DNA from: Sphingobacterium sp. SGR-19
Lineage (GTDB): Bacteria > Bacteroidota > Bacteroidia > Sphingobacteriales > Sphingobacteriaceae
Direction: 5' to 3'
Length of the DNA stretch: 64,000 nt
Assembly (NCBI RefSeq): GCF_011043555.1
Contig: NZ_JAAKGS010000003.1
Coordinates: 1 to 64,000 of the forward strand
The position numbers and the translations under genes are program-made. Below the pieces are notes generated by a model. It worked only from the letters and a program-made list of their open reading frames with translations, ran no database searches and was not told the origin of the DNA. Shown in pieces: positions 60,645 through 64,000 of the stretch (position 1 is the stretch's first letter; each line of letters starts with the position of its first letter).

Positions 60645-63600
60645 ATGCAGAGTAAAGGGCTGATTAAATTTTTGGTGGTAGTGGTGTCAATAGCATGCCT
60701 CTATTCCCTATCATTCACATTTGTTACAAGAAAAGTAGAACGAGACGCTGCGGAATATGCGAAAGGCGATATGGCCAAAGAAAAGGCATATCTGGATTCC
60801 ATAGCTGGTGAGGAAGTTTACAATTTAGGATTAGCTAAGTTCACTTACAGAGAGGCTAAGGCACATGAATTAGCACTGGGTCTCGACCTTAAAGGTGGGA
60901 TGAACGTCACAATGGAAATATCATTGGACGAACTCATAAGGAATTTGGCAAATAACCCAAAAGATGAAAACTTCAATAAAGCGCTTGAATCTGCTGTTCA
61001 AAAGAGTAAATCCGTAAACAGAGGTGTGGTAGAACTCTTCGTCGAAGAATATAAAGCTTCGGGAGCAGGAACACCTTTAGCGACTTTCTTCGCGACAACA
61101 GACAATGCCTCCCTTATTAAAGGAACTAGCTCGGACAACGAAGTACGTAGCTTCTTAAATAAAGAGGCGGACAATGCTATCGAAAATTCGTTTAAAGTAT
61201 TACGTACGCGTATCGATAAATTCGGTGTTGCGTCACCAAACATCCAGATTCAGCAAGGCACTAACCGTATCTTGATTGAATTGCCGGGAGTAAACGATCA
61301 AGAACGTGTGCGCAAACTCCTGCAGGGTTCGGCCAAGCTGGAATTTTATGAAACACATGATAATTATCAGGTATATCCATTGCTGGAAAACCTTAATAAT
61401 ATTTTGGCTAACTCGCTAAAATCCTCGGCATCATCGACCTCAGCTTCGGCTACAACGGTTTCAAACGATTCGACTGTTACAGATAGTACGGCTAAAGTCA
61501 ATGATGACAATTTACTAGCTAATTTAGGGGCTGCTCCTAAAGATAGTACTGATACTGCTGGAATCTCTGCGGAACTAGCAGCAAGCAATCCGTTGTTTGC
61601 AGTTTTGAACCCTGCCACGTATATGGAGCAAAATGGCCAACCAAACCTAACTCCAGGTGCGATGGTTGGTATGGCGAACCTAAAAGATACGGCTCGCGTT
61701 AACGAATACCTAAATCGTCCGGAAGTTAAAGCTAACATCCCTGGGAATTTAAAATTCTTATGGTCTGTGAAGCCCGAACAAAGAACACCAAACTTCCTTT
61801 CCTTATATGCGATCAAAACATCGGGTCCCGAAAATGGACCAGTCTTAACGGGTGATGTCATTACAGATGCACGGGATGATTTTAATGAAAAGAATCAACC
61901 GGTTGTTTCCATGTCTATGAATACCGAAGGGGCTCGTCAATGGCGGAGGATTACAGCGCAAGCGGCACAGAATAACAACGCTGCCATTGCGATCGTACTA
62001 GATGGTGTGGTATACTCTGCCCCCGGCGTAAACGAGGAAATTCCAAACGGAAATTCTTCTATATCCGGTAATTTTACGATTGAGGACACAAAAGACTTAG
62101 CTAATGTTTTAAAAGCTGGTCGTCTTCCGACTACGGCGAAAATTGTAGAGGAGGCAATAGTTGGCCCGTCACTGGGACAGGCAGCTATTGATGCCGGCGT
62201 AAATTCTTCTGTTATTGCTTTAATCGTGGTCATGGCATTCATGGTTGTATATTATAATCGTGCTGGTTTAGCAGCGAATATCGCCGTATTGTTTAACGTA
62301 TTCTTCTTGATGGGAATCTTGGCCTCGCTAAACGCGGTACTGACGTTACCTGGTATTGCCGGTATCGTGTTGACCATGGGAACCGCGGTAGACGCCAACG
62401 TTTTGATATACGAACGAATCCGAGAAGAACTGGGATTGGGCAAATCCATCCGACAAGCAATTGCCGACGGTTATAAAAATGCCATGCCTTCCATCCTAGA
62501 CTCTCAAATAACAACATTCCTCGTAGGTCTTGTATTATTTTTCTTTGGTAGCGGGCCTATCTTAGGATTTGCCACGACGTTGATGATTGGTATCATTACC
62601 TCATTGTTTACGTCTATCTTTATTTCTCGCTTGATTTTCGAATACATGTTGTCCAAGGATTGGAAAATATCGGTATCATTTCCTTGGTCTGCAAATACGT
62701 TAAAAAATGCAAATTTTAAATTTATTAAAAAACGGAAGCTATATTATGGCATCTCCGTTATCGCTTCTATAATCTCTATTGCGGCAATCCTTACCAAAGG
62801 CTTCACGTTAGGCGTTGATTTCAGCGGCGGACGTACCTACACTGTAGCTTATGAAAAAGCGGTTGATTTAGAGGACGTACGTCAAAACCTTGACGAAGTA
62901 TTTGGTTTGACAACTGAGGTCAAAACTTTTGGTAGCGAAAATCAAGTTCGCGTTACAACAACATACCATATAGAGGAAACAAGTGATGAAGCGGATGCAG
63001 AAGTATTAGCAAAATTGAACGACGGACTGTCCAAAATTGACGGCAATAGCTACGAGATCCTATCTTCGCAAAAAGTAGGTCCAAGTATCGCAACCGATAT
63101 AAAAGATAGAGCGATATGGTCGGCTGTATTCTCCGTATTAATTATTGCTGGCTATATTTTAGTACGTTTCCAAAAATGGCAGTATTCTATCGGTGCTGCA
63201 ATATCAACTATCCACGATGCGATTATTTTATTGGGTCTTTTCTCTATTTTAGATGGTATTGTTCCATTCTCATTAGATATAGACCAGCATTTCGTGGCAG
63301 CAATCTTAACCGTCATTGCTTATTCCGTAAATGATACGGTAGTTGTATTCGACCGTTTACGGGAATACTTGAATAAACCTTCTGCACACAAGGAAAATTT
63401 TGGTGATACGATTAATAACGCGATCAACTCCACCTTAAGCCGCACCATCATTACATCATTGACCATCATCTTTGTGTTGGCTGTATTGTTTGTTTTTGGT
63501 GGAGAGGTAATCAGAGGATTTTCTTTCGCCATATTAATTGGTATAGTAGTGGGTACTTATTCCTCTATTTTCCTTGCTGCGCCTTCTGTTTATGATCTTA

Positions 63601-63659
63601 GGAAAGGCAAAAATGCTGTAGAGCAAAAGCCAGAAAAAGCGAAAGTGATTACTCCCTAG
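60645..63659 (+). CDS. secDF: Fused protein translocase subunit SecDF
   Basis: 1004 residues, the SecD-SecF fusion usual in Bacteroidota. SecD part: one N-terminal helix, GLDLKGGMNVTMEI, periplasmic P1 with a Ser/Thr/Asp-rich insert (about 265-310), then GTAVDANVLIYERIREEL among five more helices. SecF part (from about residue 695): LGVDFSGGRTYTVAYE, YSVNDTVVVFDRLREYL and a closing GTYSSIFLAAPSVYDLRKGK. It uses the proton gradient to pull exported proteins through SecYEG. Confidence 0.97.
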   Translation: MQSKGLIKFLVVVVSIACLYSLSFTFVTRKVERDAAEYAKGDMAKEKAYLDSIAGEEVYNLGLAKFTYREAKAHELALGLDLKGGMNVTMEISLDELIRNLANNPKDENFNKALESAVQKSKSVNRGVVELFVEEYKASGAGTPLATFFATTDNASLIKGTSSDNEVRSFLNKEADNAIENSFKVLRTRIDKFGVASPNIQIQQGTNRILIELPGVNDQERVRKLLQGSAKLEFYETHDNYQVYPLLENLNNILANSLKSSASSTSASATTVSNDSTVTDSTAKVNDDNLLANLGAAPKDSTDTAGISAELAASNPLFAVLNPATYMEQNGQPNLTPGAMVGMANLKDTARVNEYLNRPEVKANIPGNLKFLWSVKPEQRTPNFLSLYAIKTSGPENGPVLTGDVITDARDDFNEKNQPVVSMSMNTEGARQWRRITAQAAQNNNAAIAIVLDGVVYSAPGVNEEIPNGNSSISGNFTIEDTKDLANVLKAGRLPTTAKIVEEAIVGPSLGQAAIDAGVNSSVIALIVVMAFMVVYYNRAGLAANIAVLFNVFFLMGILASLNAVLTLPGIAGIVLTMGTAVDANVLIYERIREELGLGKSIRQAIADGYKNAMPSILDSQITTFLVGLVLFFFGSGPILGFATTLMIGIITSLFTSIFISRLIFEYMLSKDWKISVSFPWSANTLKNANFKFIKKRKLYYGISVIASIISIAAILTKGFTLGVDFSGGRTYTVAYEKAVDLEDVRQNLDEVFGLTTEVKTFGSENQVRVTTTYHIEETSDEADAEVLAKLNDGLSKIDGNSYEILSSQKVGPSIATDIKDRAIWSAVFSVLIIAGYILVRFQKWQYSIGAAISTIHDAIILLGLFSILDGIVPFSLDIDQHFVAAILTVIAYSVNDTVVVFDRLREYLNKPSAHKENFGDTINNAINSTLSRTIITSLTIIFVLAVLFVFGGEVIRGFSFAILIGIVVGTYSSIFLAAPSVYDLRKGKNAVEQKPEKAKVITP

Positions 63660-63686
63660 CATATACAACTATCTTGTTAACGACTC

Positions 63687-63718
63687 AAAAGGCTTCTAAT
63701 TGTCAGAAGCCTTTTTTT
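63687..63718 (+). terminator. Terminator of secDF
   Basis: AAAAGGCTTCT / AGAAGCCTTTTTTT, nine-base stem, long T-run. Strong intrinsic terminator. Confidence 0.92.
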
Positions 63719-63806
63719 TAACTCATCATTTTATCATCATTTAATCATTTCGACTAGTTGATTGACACAATTTTTCCTAGCTTTGGTGCGCAAATATAAT
63801 TGTAGA

Positions 63807-64000
63807 ATGAAATTTTTGATCACTAGTATCGCTATCAGCACATGCGCCTTATTCAGTGCATGCCAGTCTAACAACAATGATGCAGGAAATGCACAGCATA
63901 CGACAGACCACCAAGTGGACCAACACGAACGACAAGCCGCTACAACCTCACAGCCAATCGTACCCATGGCAAAAGAACCTGCTAAGCAGTTGCCGGACTT
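63807..64000 (+). CDS. Lipoprotein, 5' part (cut by window end)
   Basis: The first 64 codons encode a lipoprotein signal (lipobox FSAC, Cys19) and a polar, His/Gln/Asp-rich linker (NNDAGNAQHTTDHQVDQHER). No domain is reached. Start 88 bases after the secDF terminator. Confidence 0.75.
   Translation, partial: MKFLITSIAISTCALFSACQSNNNDAGNAQHTTDHQVDQHERQAATTSQPIVPMAKEPAKQLPD

Noticed and set aside
1..64000. Insertion sequences, prophage or CRISPR as the cause of the rearrangements
   Set aside because: No transposase, integrase, terminal inverted repeats or regular spacer array was found; the repeats are cassette-like and seem spread by recombination.

Overview
The window looks like a chromosome segment of a Bacteroidota bacterium, most likely family Sphingobacteriaceae (Sphingobacterium, Olivibacter or a relative). 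Evidence: a fused SecDF; a SusC/SusD locus run by an ECF sigma factor and a FecR anti-sigma; an STN domain on the SusC; FISUMP/fimbrillin-like, DUF6528 and DUF2490 proteins; and -7 promoter boxes of the form TAnnTTTG before several genes. No tRNA, rRNA, CRISPR array, phage or intact transposase was seen.

Layout. About 0-30 kb is accessory and heavily rearranged. It holds a family of near-identical genes for small secreted NTF2-fold proteins (full length at 555, 12325 and 22689; damaged at 2447 and 24411; scraps at 28952, 34414 and 50471), each behind a conserved leader. A GNAT / histidine-phosphatase / NTF2 block at about 1.03-2.8 kb recurs at about 11.2-12.75 kb, with its phosphatase gutted. 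Relics are common: DUF695, DUF4269, acyltransferase, DUF6088, Vsr, DUF1304, TetR, ene-reductase, three Nudix pieces, MutS-like and metallophosphatase. Intact genes here include two AraC and two RidA genes, a MocR regulator, a Crp/Fnr regulator, an imine-reductase-like / DoxX / LysE / AhpD-like run (15.9-19.1 kb), an AAA/DUF4143 ATPase and a TPP-riboswitch-controlled thiM-thiE-thiD-tenA operon (25.9-28.9 kb).

From 29 to 41 kb: a response regulator with a PAS histidine kinase, a fimbrillin/FISUMP lipoprotein followed by a 51-residue peptide gene, a second Crp/Fnr gene followed by pirin and a luciferase-like oxidoreductase, and a TetR gene with a GNAT-DinB fusion and an SDR, both sides marked by the same NemR-like operator. 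From 41 to 50 kb: a polysaccharide-utilisation-type locus (two lipoproteins, SusD, SusC, FecR, ECF sigma) with no glycoside hydrolase of its own. From 50 to 64 kb: DUF2490, a SnoaL protein, a GH1 beta-glucosidase followed by an enolase-superfamily enzyme and an SDR (a possible sugar-acid route), a second luciferase-like enzyme, MscS, DUF763, SecDF and the start of a lipoprotein gene.

The most unusual signal is a short repeated element, six copies (19353, 22328, 24132, 34746, 52295, 56676). A conserved unstructured stretch runs straight into a terminator hairpin whose stem changes in a compensatory way, and in four copies it starts next to a -7-like box. It behaves like a multicopy small RNA, two copies lie just upstream of NTF2 cassettes, and nothing in the coding annotation explains it. 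Function assignments rest on motif recognition by eye; no database search was run.
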